From contig JALMLS010000072.1 of assembly GCA_038496445.1 (NCBI GenBank), positions 62,001 to 126,000 of the forward strand: a stretch of DNA of 64,000 bases, in the 5' to 3' direction. The notes under the pieces were generated by a model, which searched no databases, was not told the DNA's origin, and worked only from the letters and a program-made list of their open reading frames with translations. The position numbers were made by a program, and so were the translations under genes. This document shows positions 24,337 through 35,515 of this stretch, piece by piece (position 1 is the first letter of the stretch; every line of letters starts with the position of its first letter). The stretch is from Trichosphaerium sp. ATCC 40318 (lineage: Eukaryota > Discosea > Flabellinia > Trichosidae).

Positions 24337-25302
24337 TTAAAAAATAAACGGGCTCTCCTTTAAAATCTTGAGTGCTCCAGTCAATTCTTTGATGTGTTGG
24401 TCAGTCATTATATCGTACGATATAGTATTTACACCTGCAATTGCCTTCAAACCTTCATCTGTTATTGAATGGATATAGTGAAGGTAAATGGTGTGTACAC
24501 CTGCCAATGCCTTCAATCCTTTGTCTGTAACAGCTGTATATGATAAGTTAATGTCATGTACACCTGCCAACGCCTTGATACCCTCATCAGTTATTGATTT
24601 ACAACGACTCAAGTTGATAGTATGTACACCTGCCAAAGCTTCAATACCTTGATCTGTTACACATGTATCTGATAAGTTAATCTCATGTACACCTGCCAAC
24701 GCCTTGACACCTTCGTCTGTTATTAATTTACAACGATCCAAGTTGATAGTATGTACACCTGCCAAAGCTTCAATACCTTGATCTGTTACACATGTATCTG
24801 ATAAGTTAATCTCATGTACACCTGCCAACGACTTGATACCCTCGTCTGTTATTAATTTACAACAATCCAAGGTAATAGTGTGTACGCCTGCTAACACCTT
24901 CACAGCTTTATCTGTAACTGTTGTGCCTGATAAGTTAATTTTGTGTACACCTGCTAGTAACATGACACCTTCATCTGTTATTGGCTTGTTTAAACAATGT
25001 TTGATACTGAGTATACCGAAATTCCGCTGTTTACGCAGAAGAGACACCCAACCACAACAGAGGAATGTATTCTTCAGCAAAGGACTTCCTGAAAGGATTT
25101 TCGCTTCGCTTAAGGTTTTGACAACTATTTTGCCATAGCCAATGAACTCGTGGATGATATCACGTAATAAGCGGCATGTTTGAGCTGAACGGAGTGTAAA
25201 TGCCGTCTGTTTGAGAATATGAACTATTATTTCAACTGGAAGCGCTGTAAGCTCCTTTGGGGTATTATCCATGCATTCATTCTTCGTTCTGTTCGTTAAC
25301 AT
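24337..25302 (-). CDS. F-box / leucine-rich repeat protein
   Basis: 321 residues, single exon, start at 25302. Residues ~20-50 form an F-box (LPVEIIVHILKQTAFTLRSAQ). From about residue 100 to the end there are eight to nine LRRs of the cysteine-containing type. They alternate between a 22-residue unit (LAGVHTINLDRCKLITDEG...) and a 21-residue unit (LAGVHEINLSDTCVTDQG...). At DNA level, units at about 24609-24737 and 24738-24866 are almost identical with a 129-nt period, so the array expanded recently. FBXL-type proteins present substrates to SCF ubiquitin ligases through the LRR. No intron, unlike most neighbours. Confidence 0.85.
   Translation of the reverse strand: MLTNRTKNECMDNTPKELTALPVEIIVHILKQTAFTLRSAQTCRLLRDIIHEFIGYGKIVVKTLSEAKILSGSPLLKNTFLCCGWVSLLRKQRNFGILSIKHCLNKPITDEGVMLLAGVHKINLSGTTVTDKAVKVLAGVHTITLDCCKLITDEGIKSLAGVHEINLSDTCVTDQGIEALAGVHTINLDRCKLITDEGVKALAGVHEINLSDTCVTDQGIEALAGVHTINLSRCKSITDEGIKALAGVHDINLSYTAVTDKGLKALAGVHTIYLHYIHSITDEGLKAIAGVNTISYDIMTDQHIKELTGALKILKESPFIF
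24600..24866 (-). repeat. 129-nt coding tandem repeat in the F-box/LRR gene
   Basis: The sequence gatctgttacacatgtatct begins at 24651 and again at 24780, and flanking sequence matches over essentially the whole 129-nt period with a few substitutions. The period equals 43 codons, that is one 22- plus one 21-residue LRR. More diverged copies flank it. Confidence 0.85.
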
Positions 25303-25755
25303 TTTGAAATAACAGATAGACTGACAGATTTAATTACGTTGATTACAGTTGACCAATGTCAGCCAGTCCGTATATTATATGCTTACAGCTGGTGTGCTTT
25401 GGCTATTGTAAGCCTTTGGAATAAGGTGAAGTATTTTTAAGTAGAATTGATAAAAAACAGGCAGACAACTGTTCATTTTACTGTAGACAAAGCACTTGCA
25501 CGCGTGCAATTATTGTAATACTAGAATTATCTTTATCCACGTGATAAAAATTCTACACGTGACAACTTGTTCTGCGAAAAAAAAAAAATTAGTAATAGTC
25601 ATCCACGTGGACGATTGGTTTGGTGCAGGCAAAGTTACCTTCGAAGCAAGCCCAAGTAGGCTTATTCAATGGCATAAAATAAAAGTGATAAAAAAAGTCA
25701 ACGCTAATTACTCATTAGTTGAACTACAGCCATTGTACATTAACACGATACGCTG
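25303..25755. other. Divergent intergenic region
   Basis: About 450 bp between the F-box/LRR and F-box/SNF2 genes, transcribed away from each other. Three CACGTG palindromes occur within about 65 bp (near 25538, 25555 and 25602), the densest cluster in the window, making a shared E-box-like regulatory element plausible. No gene seen. Confidence 0.5.
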
Positions 25756-28700
25756 ATGGAAGACGTTCCAATGGAGGATGCAAGTACCCAAGTGGGGGAA
25801 AAGAGAAAAAACGTACTGCTTGGTCAGGCAGACGACAGCTAACTGTTTTTTCAAGGAAGATGTTCTAGAAAAGACACCAAAGAAGGCCAAAACAGTATCA
25901 AACTCTACAGTACCGTGTTGAAGAGACGTTGGCGGGAATTTTTAGCATATTTTTGCCAGATGAGATTGTATTGATGATAGTTCGCGAATTGACGCCAGCA
26001 CAACGCAATGGGGCTTCGTTTGTATCTGTACGTCAAAGTTTCAAACCGTTTTAGTACAAAACCAGTGTTTTTTATTTATATTACCTCTTATCCATTCCTA
26101 AGCGTCAATGGCATTACGTATGTAACGATCAGACCCTCAGTTGGGTAGCTATTTCTAAAAGAGTTGTAAACGTCGAAAGCGACCAACCGCACTCGTCTTT
26201 CTATATAAATTACTACTACAGAAATCAAGTAGCTGGTATAGAAAACGAAGCTCGATCTGTTTTGAAAAAACAAGAAAAAAAGGCACTCGAAGACTTTGAA
26301 GGCAAAATACCAAGAGAAGAACATGATAATTTATGGCTTGTTAAATCAAATCTTCATGATGGATCGAATACTCAAAGCTTTTGGCCATACAAAGATGCTA
26401 TTAAGTATGATATGACAGTATTGGTTAATAGTGGGTCACTCGAGTCTTATTTGCACAAGGGAGGTGATTTGAAAGCAGCTTGGTACGAATTCTTGTTTGA
26501 AGTTTTTTTTCTTGTTTATAACCTTGCAACTCTTGTTTTGACTCATCTTGTTCAACTAGGTCGAAGCCTCTGCTTCAAAGGATTGCAGAAGATTCTAGTG
26601 CATTGTTTGAGCGTAATATGAGCGATTTACTGGAGGGTATTGGCGTACGAGCTGTATTCCCAGAGGTTAGTGTATTAGAAGCCAAGAATAGGTTTTAATC
26701 GTTTCTTTAGGACATACCTTCTGAGGTTATGGCGCAACCTGATACTGTATCTATAAAACTATATAACTACCAACGAAAGGCCGTGACTTGGGCCATCTCA
26801 ATGGAAGACAGAATCGTAAATGAAGGACTTGGTATTCACTCTTTTTTTTTTTTGTTTTCCAAGAAATAATTAGTTGCTTGAAATAAGAGATGCTGATACT
26901 CAATTTAGATATCCCGTATTGTTCACTAATACCATGGGTAAGAGGTAATCCTGGTGTAATGTTAGATGGAGTGGCAAATACACTCGTAACAACTCCAGAT
27001 GATACAAAACATAAACATACAATTCCTGTTCATGGTGGTACGCACAAAATAGTTGACAACACGTGCAAATTGCTCGTGAGGTTTTATTTTCGTCAGATCC
27101 TTACAATACGTAGCTATCCTTGCAGATGAGATGGGACTTGGAAAGACAATAGAAAGTACGTTGGTTGTTAAATAATACCGTAAATATTGAGTGTATTAAT
27201 AGCTTTTTTCTGTAGTTCTATGTCTCATTGCAGAAAGGCGCAAGACTTTAGCAGATGATGTAAGACTTGTGAACTATATTGAAGGAGAAAATGATCATAT
27301 TGCTTCAAAAGCTACTTTAGGTAAAGCTCCTTTGTTAAAAAATTAAGTTCACCAACAAAAAACTCATCTTATTCTTGTTTAGTTCTTTGTCCAACACATC
27401 TTTGTAAACAATGGAGAGGAGAGCTTGAAACTCATATTAAAGATGATTTGAATATAATCACGTGCACACAGATAACTCATATCAAAAAATTGACCTACAG
27501 AGACGTCAGAAATGCTGGTTAGTTTTTTCTTTTTTTTTTAACAAAGTTCTTACTGTTTCACTTAGATGTTATTATCTTCTCTCACTCACTACTCTCAAAC
27601 AAAAAGTACAAGGGAAAGAGAAGTCAAAAGCGTTCGGTACACCTACAAAAAAAATCATTCAAGTGGCTTAACAAGCCTTCTTTTAGAGCGTCTATGATTT
27701 GAAGAAAAAAGATTTCATGGACTCAAAGTTTCCAAATATCTTTGCAGTACTATGGCACCGTATAATCATAGATGAAGGACATGAGATTATTGGTGACCAT
27801 ACAGTACAAAGTAAGTATTCAATACACATAAGAATCCACCAAATACTAATAGACTTGTATAGCTAGTTTAGGAAAATTAAAAGCATCAATGAAATGGTAA
27901 CCTCTACTTTCTATCATCTCTTTAACTTTTCGGGTTTCTACCCTTAATAATTACCTTTTTGATAAATGTTAGGTATGTCACTGGAACGCCATTACCTAGC
28001 TTGTACGTACTAGATCATGTTAATCCTTTGAAATGCCCAGTGTTTACTTTTTTACAATAGGGATGTTTTGACTGGAGTGTGTTGGTTTCTATATGGCACA
28101 TCATCTGATCCATCGTTTTCTTGGAGTGCAAAGCTTGATTATAATTATCCAAGAACCCAACATAACTACTATACAATGTATGATTCTAGTTTTGTTTGAG
28201 CCAGTATAGAGAATGTCTCTTTGTTTGATATTCAACCGCCTTTTTTTTGACAAAGAAAGTTCAAAAGAAATTTACTGGTTTTGTTCTAGATGGGCACTTG
28301 GTGATCTAATGACAAAGAATTTTATGTGGAAGAGTACTAAACTATCAGTTGCCAAGGAGGTACATTATTTGACACACAACCCATTTTACTACCGCTTTTT
28401 CAAACACCACGTGAATATTGTCTTTTTTTTTGGTGGATATTCGGATGATTCTTTCTCTTCTCATTTCTATTAGTTTGACATTCCTCCATATGTGGAGGAA
28501 GTCAAGATGATTGACTTTCACAAAGTTGAACAGATTAACTATGTCTTTAAAAGATTTAAGCACGCTGGTAGAGGTACCTAAGGACATTCGTCTTTTTTTT
28601 TCTTTCCTTTTATTGTTTAAATCGGGCATTCTTTGCAAATCCACAAAAAACTAACTTGTTATAACTTCTAGAGGATACGTTATCTGCACTTTGTTCAATG

Positions 28701-30404
28701 CAAATTACAAGTTGTAAACATGATAATGAGAACTTGGAAGTATCAAGACAGAAGCTCATGAGAGGCGCAAATGTTAGTGCAACATATTTTCTTTTTTTTT
28801 CTGCTTTGTTTCAAGGATTTTAGTTAAAAAAAATCTTAGAGCCACCTCAGCGCATTGAAGAATATCTTATCACAAAAAAAAGAATCGCTGGTACAAACAA
28901 AGAAGAAATTAAAGACGGTATGTAATAATAGATATGAGAACGAATTCGATGAAGCAGAAGCTCTTTACCCCTTTTTTTTCTCTTTTTTTCCTTTTTTTTC
29001 TTGTCTTACTTACATTGTTTGCATAGCTTGAAGCTGGAACAAATCCTTACAAGTACTGGATTGAGAGTTACAAAGAACAAATTAAACGATTAATATCTGA
29101 AATACCATACTTTGAGCGAACTATACCAATCTTTGAGAAGTTCATCTCAGACAACGTAACACCACTTGTAAGTTCTTTTTTTTTTTGAATGTTGTCGGTT
29201 TTTCTCGTTTCTTAAACTTTGGTTTACTAATAAACAAACCTCTTTAGAAGCCTGTGGATATATCCTGCTTAGAAAAAAAGGCTTTGCCTTTATACGATAT
29301 TGATCCATTGGAGTCTCCTATTGACAAAGTGAAAGAAGCACTTACTTTCAGATTCATCTCTTTTGATAATGATAAAGATGCAAGAGATAAACTTGTTGAA
29401 GTCCTTGACCGAGAAAACTCACTCAGAAGAGTACTACTTTAACTTATTTGATTGTATCTTTAGTATACCTAACATTATCTTTTATTGTAGAACAAGACAA
29501 TGCCTACAACTGGTTTCAAAGATTTGACTTTGGAAGAAGCTATTGTTATTTACGGAACAAAGTTGGGCCATATTTTACATTTCATGGTTGATCTATTCCG
29601 TCGTGAACCTGATGTTCATGTTATACTTTTTTCAAAGTATAATAAAGTACTACTACAGGTTTCACGACTTTTATTTGAGAACGGTATTCTAGCAACCAAA
29701 ATAGCCGGGTACAAAAAAAAAATAGTTTTGTGTTTTTTTAATGAATGACACGTGACTGCTTTGTGTTTGACTTATCTTCTTTTAGTACTGCCAAGCAAAA
29801 GAACCAAGCGATTGAAGAGTTTCGTCAAGGTATTTTCAAGGTACTTTTGTTATCCTCCGAAACAGCAGCAAGTGGTATAAACCTTATTGAAGCCGAATAT
29901 GTCGTACTTATTGGTTAGTTTTTTGGAACCTCTATTTTTTATTTACATACGTTTCAGATCCCGTATCTGGTTCGAAAACTGAAGCGGAAGCAACTGAAGG
30001 ACAAGCTATTAGTCGCGCATACAGGTGAGTAGTTCATTTGAAAATATTTTAAAGGTGCTTCTTACAAATTGTTTTTCTTTCACAGAATCGGTCAAGAAAA
30101 ACAAGTGATTGTTGTTAAGTTTATTGTTCGTAATACAATTGAACATGACAAACATAAGATCCACATATCTAATGTTAAAGTAAAGAAAAAGCGCGGTAGT
30201 GTGTTTACTGTAAAAGGAAAGAAGAAGAGACCTCGTCTCATTAGGTATGTTGCCATTTAAAAATAATTTCCAAAAAAAATGTTACATAGTACTTCACACT
30301 ATTAACAACCTGCGTATAGGACCAATAGCATTGGCACAATGATGGTGAATAATCCCAAGCTTAAGCGCACACCATCTAAGCTACTCTCATTGATAGGATC
30401 ATGA
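25756..30404 (+). CDS. F-box SNF2-family helicase-like protein
   Basis: Start at 25756 (MEDVPMEDASTQVGEKRKN). After a 54-nt intron the frame continues KRHQRRPKQYQTLQ..., then FLPDEIVLMIVRELTPAQR, an F-box-like segment near residue 55. SNF2 ATPase motifs follow: LYNYQRKAVTWAISME (Q-like) near 26770, DEMGLGKTIE (Walker A, motif I) near 27130, VLCPTHLCKQW (Ia) near 27385, and a motif II of the DEGH type (IIIDEGHEI) near 27775. The second lobe ends with SRAYRIGQEKQVIVVKFIVRNTIE (motif VI) near 30020-30150. A basic tail (KKKRGSVFTVKGKKKRPR) precedes the last small exon and stop at 30404. More than fifteen short introns. Plants have F-box/SNF2 proteins of the At3g54460 type, the nearest architecture I know. 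A role in chromatin remodelling or ubiquitin-coupled DNA translocation is inferred. Confidence 0.85.
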
Positions 30405-30769
30405 ACAAAAGAAGACACATCAAAGAAAATGATCAAAGCAATCATCATGAAAAAAAAACCGATACCATTTCCAGACTTACGCTGCCATTGATTTCCTCAA
30501 TGGTTGAAATAAATACTAAGTCTTACAGTAGTTGTATCCTCAATCACTTTGTGTCTGTGCTTGCACACAGTAGTACAAATAAAACGTATTTCAATGTTTG
30601 GTATTTTTTTTATTTTATTTACATTCATACAGCTTCCAAAAGGGTATTATTCTCTTCTCTACTCTGTTCATAATTCGCAATATTTTTGTTTGTTAAATAT
30701 GGCATTAGTTGGAGGAACTATAAATCTTGAGGTGAGGTGGAAAAGGTTGTGGACCATTTTGTGTTAAAA

Positions 30770-32935
30770 TTACATCAAGGTTGTTGTTGGCATTAACTTT
30801 GGTTTTTTAAAAATTTGTGTTTGTCCGCTTTGATCATCTTGTAATGTATCTTCACATGGTACATGTATATGATCAACTACAGGCTTTTGTATTGTCTCAG
30901 GGACAGCTATAGTCCATCCTTGACGACTTTCACCCTTGCTACCCCAACTACAAGCTATCAGAAGACAGAAAGAAAAACGAAAGCTCAAAAATAAAAAACC
31001 ACAACTTACAGCTTCAACATCCTGCCTGGGTTCTCCTCGTCTTGGTATATGGCCTTTGGTAGAAGTGTCTCTACAACAGAGTACCCAAACATAGGCTTTG
31101 TTTCATTACCATCCTCGTTAGTCTTTAGGAAATCAAAAATAACATCACAGTTCCTCTGATGCCTTAACTCGAATTTTTCACCCTGAACAAAAAAAAAATT
31201 AGTCTTGTCACTCGTCAGTAACTCTGTTTTTTTTCCCGTCTCCAAAACATAGCCATTAATATAAATTGAATCGTAATGTTTACTCAATTACTTTCAAAGA
31301 GCCGGTATGAGGCAACAAAAGTAAAGAAAATGGAGTTGAAAAAAAAATTGTGGAAGTGGAGAAAAAAAAAGCATGCCTTGCGAAAAATGATAGCGGTCAA
31401 CTTTGACCGCCTGAAATATGTTGATTCTTGAGTGACAAAACGATTATTTGCAGCACGTTTAACCCAACAAAAATTTTCTACATATTTAAAGCCCCACTCT
31501 GTCATCAAAGACACCAACTAAATATCTGTTAATAAAAACCTTCCAAAAAAAAAAACTCAAAAAGGGCTTGGTTGGTACCTCTGCAATATATATCTTTTCT
31601 ACCCATATAAATAGGAACCCCTTTGATATACAATTTCTAACATTAACTCGCGCCTAGATACAGTGAGTACAAACCAAGAAAAATACGATTTCGATGGAAA
31701 ATAAAATACCCAAAAAAAATTATTGAAAGAAAAGTTGGTACCAAATCCTTTGGCGTTATGTATTTGTATGCTTCTGATTCTTTGTGAACATTTGGCAAGT
31801 ACCACGGTGGATCCATAAGTACTGCTAAAAAATCTTTTCCAAGCGTTGTGTAGTCAAAATCAAGTACATTTGCCTCAAACGTGCTAACACAAAAAATATC
31901 AACAAAAAAAGCAAATTTTTTACACAACAACGAACCTTGCTCCTTTAGGTGGTGCAGGAGTGAGACCATATGGCGCAATATTCTTACCCCAACTTTGGGG
32001 TAATGGGAAATTAGGAATACGCACTGTAACCAGCTGAGGGGTCACTGAACCTCTAGAAGAAGAAAAAAAAGGGTCAACTTCGAATTCATTTCAAAAATAT
32101 TTTTGTCAGTCGAATTTGAGCTTTCAATTTTCAGTCACGTGACGCACTTTACTTTTTTTTTCAAGATATATGCATGACCATCAGCACCAATGACTTCCAT
32201 TGATACAACTTTTGGTTTAACACTTGTATGCTTATTTCCTTTTCTTCTCTTTTTTTTACTTCTTGATCCATCATTCCAGAAATCTTCTTGATCAGTAGTA
32301 CTACGCGCGTAAACAAAAACAAGAAAAAAAACGCTTGACGAAGAAATCCTTTTTTTTTTTGCAGTTTTTGCTGAAAAGCAAAGTTTTTCTTGGTCTGTTG
32401 TACTTACGATTGCTTCTTATCGTAGTCTGCTTCATCGTAGTACCCATCAACACCTACTAAATACGTACCAGCATTATCTATGAGTTACATGTCAAAATAA
32501 TACAACAAAACGTTCCATTATGTTTTTTAGCGCGTTTTATGGCGTTATATAGTTGTTTTGGTCTTTTTTAATTAAAAAGAATAAGACGTTACTTTTCTGG
32601 TTTGACTGAGCCGGTAAAGCAAAGCTTGAAGTCCGTTTAAAAACCTCCTCCATCTCTTGTTCTGTTAGCTCCGAGTTGGAGTCTTTTTGCTTGTTCTAAT
32701 ACAAATAAGATTACTGACGCGTTTACAATGTTCCTACCTTCGCCTTGTAGGCCTCCATTTGTTCAAATTTCTTTAATATCATTTCTACCGGTTCTTCGTC
32801 TAAAACATAGCCTACGTAGTACGCCGAACTTACTACAATCAGTATATCGATATTTGCGCTAAAAAACTAACCTGGCTCTCTTTTTGGCTGCACACTTCCT
32901 TCGAGGCCTCCTTGACCTGGTTTCCGTCTAACCAT
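30770..32935 (-). CDS. MT-A70 family adenine methyltransferase
   Basis: Start at 32935 (MVRRKPGQGGLEGSV). The N-terminal third is charged and low-complexity, with a coiled segment (EMILKKFEQMEAYKAK) and a Lys-rich KKKRRKGNKH patch. The catalytic domain contains LMDPPWYLPNV (DPPW, the active-site motif of METTL3/METTL4/MTA1-type enzymes) near 31810. It continues with KGFLFIWVEKIYIAE, MTEWGFKYVENFCWVK near 31480, and KPMFGYSVVETLLP with GRMLKL near 31050, then SRQGWTIAVPE. These follow the MT-A70 order. About eight introns. The target could be N6-adenine in RNA or DNA; intact DPPW favours a catalytic rather than a METTL14-like structural subunit. C-terminal tail about 45 residues. Confidence 0.85.
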
Positions 32936-33387
32936 ACCGTTAAGAATAATAACAGATCATTTAACCTACCATGCTGATGCCACAGATGTTTAAATTTTTG
33001 GAGGGAATCTTAACGGAAACAAATGTGAAAAAAAGCTGTTTTCTTCGGTACTGTCCAAGCAGAAAGTTCGGTTTCTGATCTTTATATTCAACTTTATTAT
33101 GCTAAGAAAGGTACAATTCATGTTATTTCTTAATAATTCTGGTTTGTATCAAGTTGGTTAAACAAGGAATTCACTTCAACATTCTTAAAAATGTTTCAAA
33201 AGCAATTTGTGCCAGAACGTTTGTAGTGTTCTCTCACGTGCCACTACATACTTGAAACAAATTATTACTATACAAATAGCTTTGAAGTATCCTTTCATGG
33301 CCAGTACCAAAAGGATATTCTTTGTGATGAGCGGGTATGGGTTTGTTGTTATAAGGATAGTTTTCTTCGTTTTACAAAATTGTTTTT
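32936..33387. other. Intergenic region, no gene seen
   Basis: About 450 bp between two minus-strand genes. Short frames on the plus strand (33207-33443) have no protein-like features. Confidence 0.5.
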
Positions 33388-34734
33388 TTATTCGACTTTT
33401 TCTGAAAGAAATCTGTCAACACATAATTGTGCTGCAAGTTTGAACATTTTTTCAACATTCTTCCCTGAATTCTCACTAATTTCGAAAGCACAAACATTTT
33501 TCTTACAACACAAAGACTATAGAGAAAATCAGTAAAACAAAGCTAACAAAGAAATAAGGTACCCGAATTTGATCTGATTTGACGACTCTAGCATTAGTTT
33601 TATCAGAGTTTGTTATTGCCAATATTGGTACAACATCATCCACAGCATATTTACGTATCTCATTAAACCATAACTTCACTCTACCCCAACCTAAAAACGT
33701 ATTAATCAAAGATCTTAAAAAAAACCAGAATGAAAAAAACATACTCTTTTCACACGTCACATCACAGCACACAATACAACAATGTGCTTCAGCATATAGA
33801 CTAGTACGTGAAGTTTTCTTCTGTAACAGCCTAGAAGGCTGAACCGCAGTATCAAGGACCTTCTAAATCACGTGATTTAAAACAAAAAAAAACGTGTTTT
33901 TTAAAACGAACTTACAAGCCTTAGGTCTATCTTCTTTTCTTCAAGGCCCAACGCAAAAGTAATCTAAGCTTACGTAAGTCAAGAATAATGTAAAATAAAT
34001 AAAAATTAATCAAAACAAAATACTGGTTCATACAGTAGATTTACACTCCCCAGAAACAAGCGCTTTCGCTGTTTTTTGTGTCGTTTCATTTGACAAAACA
34101 TTCACTTTTCCTTCCGAAAATTCACCTAAAACATCACGTATACCTTTGCGCAAACACGTGAGTAAAACGTCATAAAAATAACTAAAAATAATCTCACCAG
34201 TAGGACTCTCACCAACTAGAAATAAACACAGAGTGGGTAATTCAGCGGCAGTTTCTTTTTTCTTACTCCGACGAAAAAACGATCTCGCACGTTTTCCGAA
34301 TCCTTTTGGTGTAGACTTTTTAGAGGAAGCAGATTTCTGACCTGCTAGCTGCTTCTCTACCTTTTTTTAGTTTATATATCACGTGTACATACCTCACCTG
34401 CTTCAATCACGGTGTTTACGGAGTCAATAAGCCATTTACGGTTATAGTCTATGTCGTACAAATAAACGCCTAAAATCTGTCAGTTTTTTTTTTTTGAAAC
34501 ATCGAAAACTTTTTCGTTTTAATAGGCTCTCAGCGTACCAGTTTTCTCTTCTAAAGTCTCTACATTGGCTTTTTCTTGATTACGTATCCTTTGAGCGCTC
34601 AAAGCATTGAAACTACGGCAAGTCCATGCTAGGGCCACCAGGTCACTTGAAAGAGGTACGAAACCAAAAATAAGAGCCAATAGATCAGGTGTGAGAGTAT
34701 TAGAAGCTGTATTAGTCTCTTCGGGGTGTTCCAT
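33388..34734 (-). CDS. F-box protein fused to a degenerate Ras/Rab-like domain
   Basis: Start at 34734 (MEHPEETNTASNTLT). F-box at residues ~15-50 (LTPDLLALIFGFVPLSSD...). A linker rich in Lys/Ser/Arg follows. The rest tracks a small-GTPase fold: LCLFLVGESPTG where G1 should be, VLDTAVQPSRL where DTAGQ should be, RVKLWFNEIRKYAVDD, PILAITNSDKTNA as the N/TKxD region, and FEISENSGKNVEKMFKLAAQLC as the SAK/C-terminal helix. The G1 Lys is absent and the G3 Gly is Val, so GTP hydrolysis is unlikely. Stop at 33388, no C-terminal prenylation Cys motif. Six to seven small introns. The order of segments is clear; homology to Ras is inferred from spacing. Confidence 0.7.
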
Positions 34735-35515
34735 CCCTGTTTTTTACAAAAACTGAAAAGTTTTAACTGTTTGACATATCACCTGGATATAAAACGTACA
34801 ATACTTGGTGAAGTGATGCCTTACTTCAGAGTAAGGTTTTTGCTGAGTTATAAGCATAAGTCATGTGCACTAAATTGTGACATATTATATTGAAGATTCA
34901 ACATGAGTGAATACAATAAAAACACGTGTCTCAAACGTTTTTTGGATTAATGGTTACGTAAATACAACATTTGAGTTATTACGAAATCTACAATGGGAAC
35001 TGCAAAATAAACTGTCTATTGGACTATAAAAACACGTGATAAATAGAGATAATAACATTAAAAACAATCAACAAAAAAAGCGCTACCAATAAAAAAAAAC
35101 GAACCCAATTTACTATTTATAAATAACCTTCATTCACGCTAGCGCAACTTATTAATAAACAGAAAACTAAATACAACTTCACTCCATGACCAGAAGGAAG
35201 ATAGTGTTAAAAACCAATCAAAAATTTAGATGCGAGGTATCGCACAATACCAAAAATTAATCAACAACAGATGTGTTTAGGACGACATTAGCCTGTTTCC
35301 TAGCGTAATATGAACGTCTACAACAATCTCATTTGTCTTTGCCAGTGTACGCGACAATTCGGAAAGCTGACACTCTGCTAAGCCTTATAGACGCTGAGCA
35401 CTATAATTTACATATGAAATTTACATTAAAAAAAAGTACGTTAACCAGTTTGGGCGATAGGTCGAAAAATGATTTATTATTACTATGATACAATAATTAC
35501 ATGTGCTACAGACGC
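34735..35515. other. Intergenic region, no gene seen
   Basis: About 780 bp, AT-rich. CACGTG at about 34923 and 35033. No open frame or RNA gene recognised. Confidence 0.55.

Noticed and set aside
33207-33443. Plus-strand 78-codon frame
   Set aside because: Overlaps the 3' end of the F-box/pseudo-GTPase gene and has no protein-like pattern.
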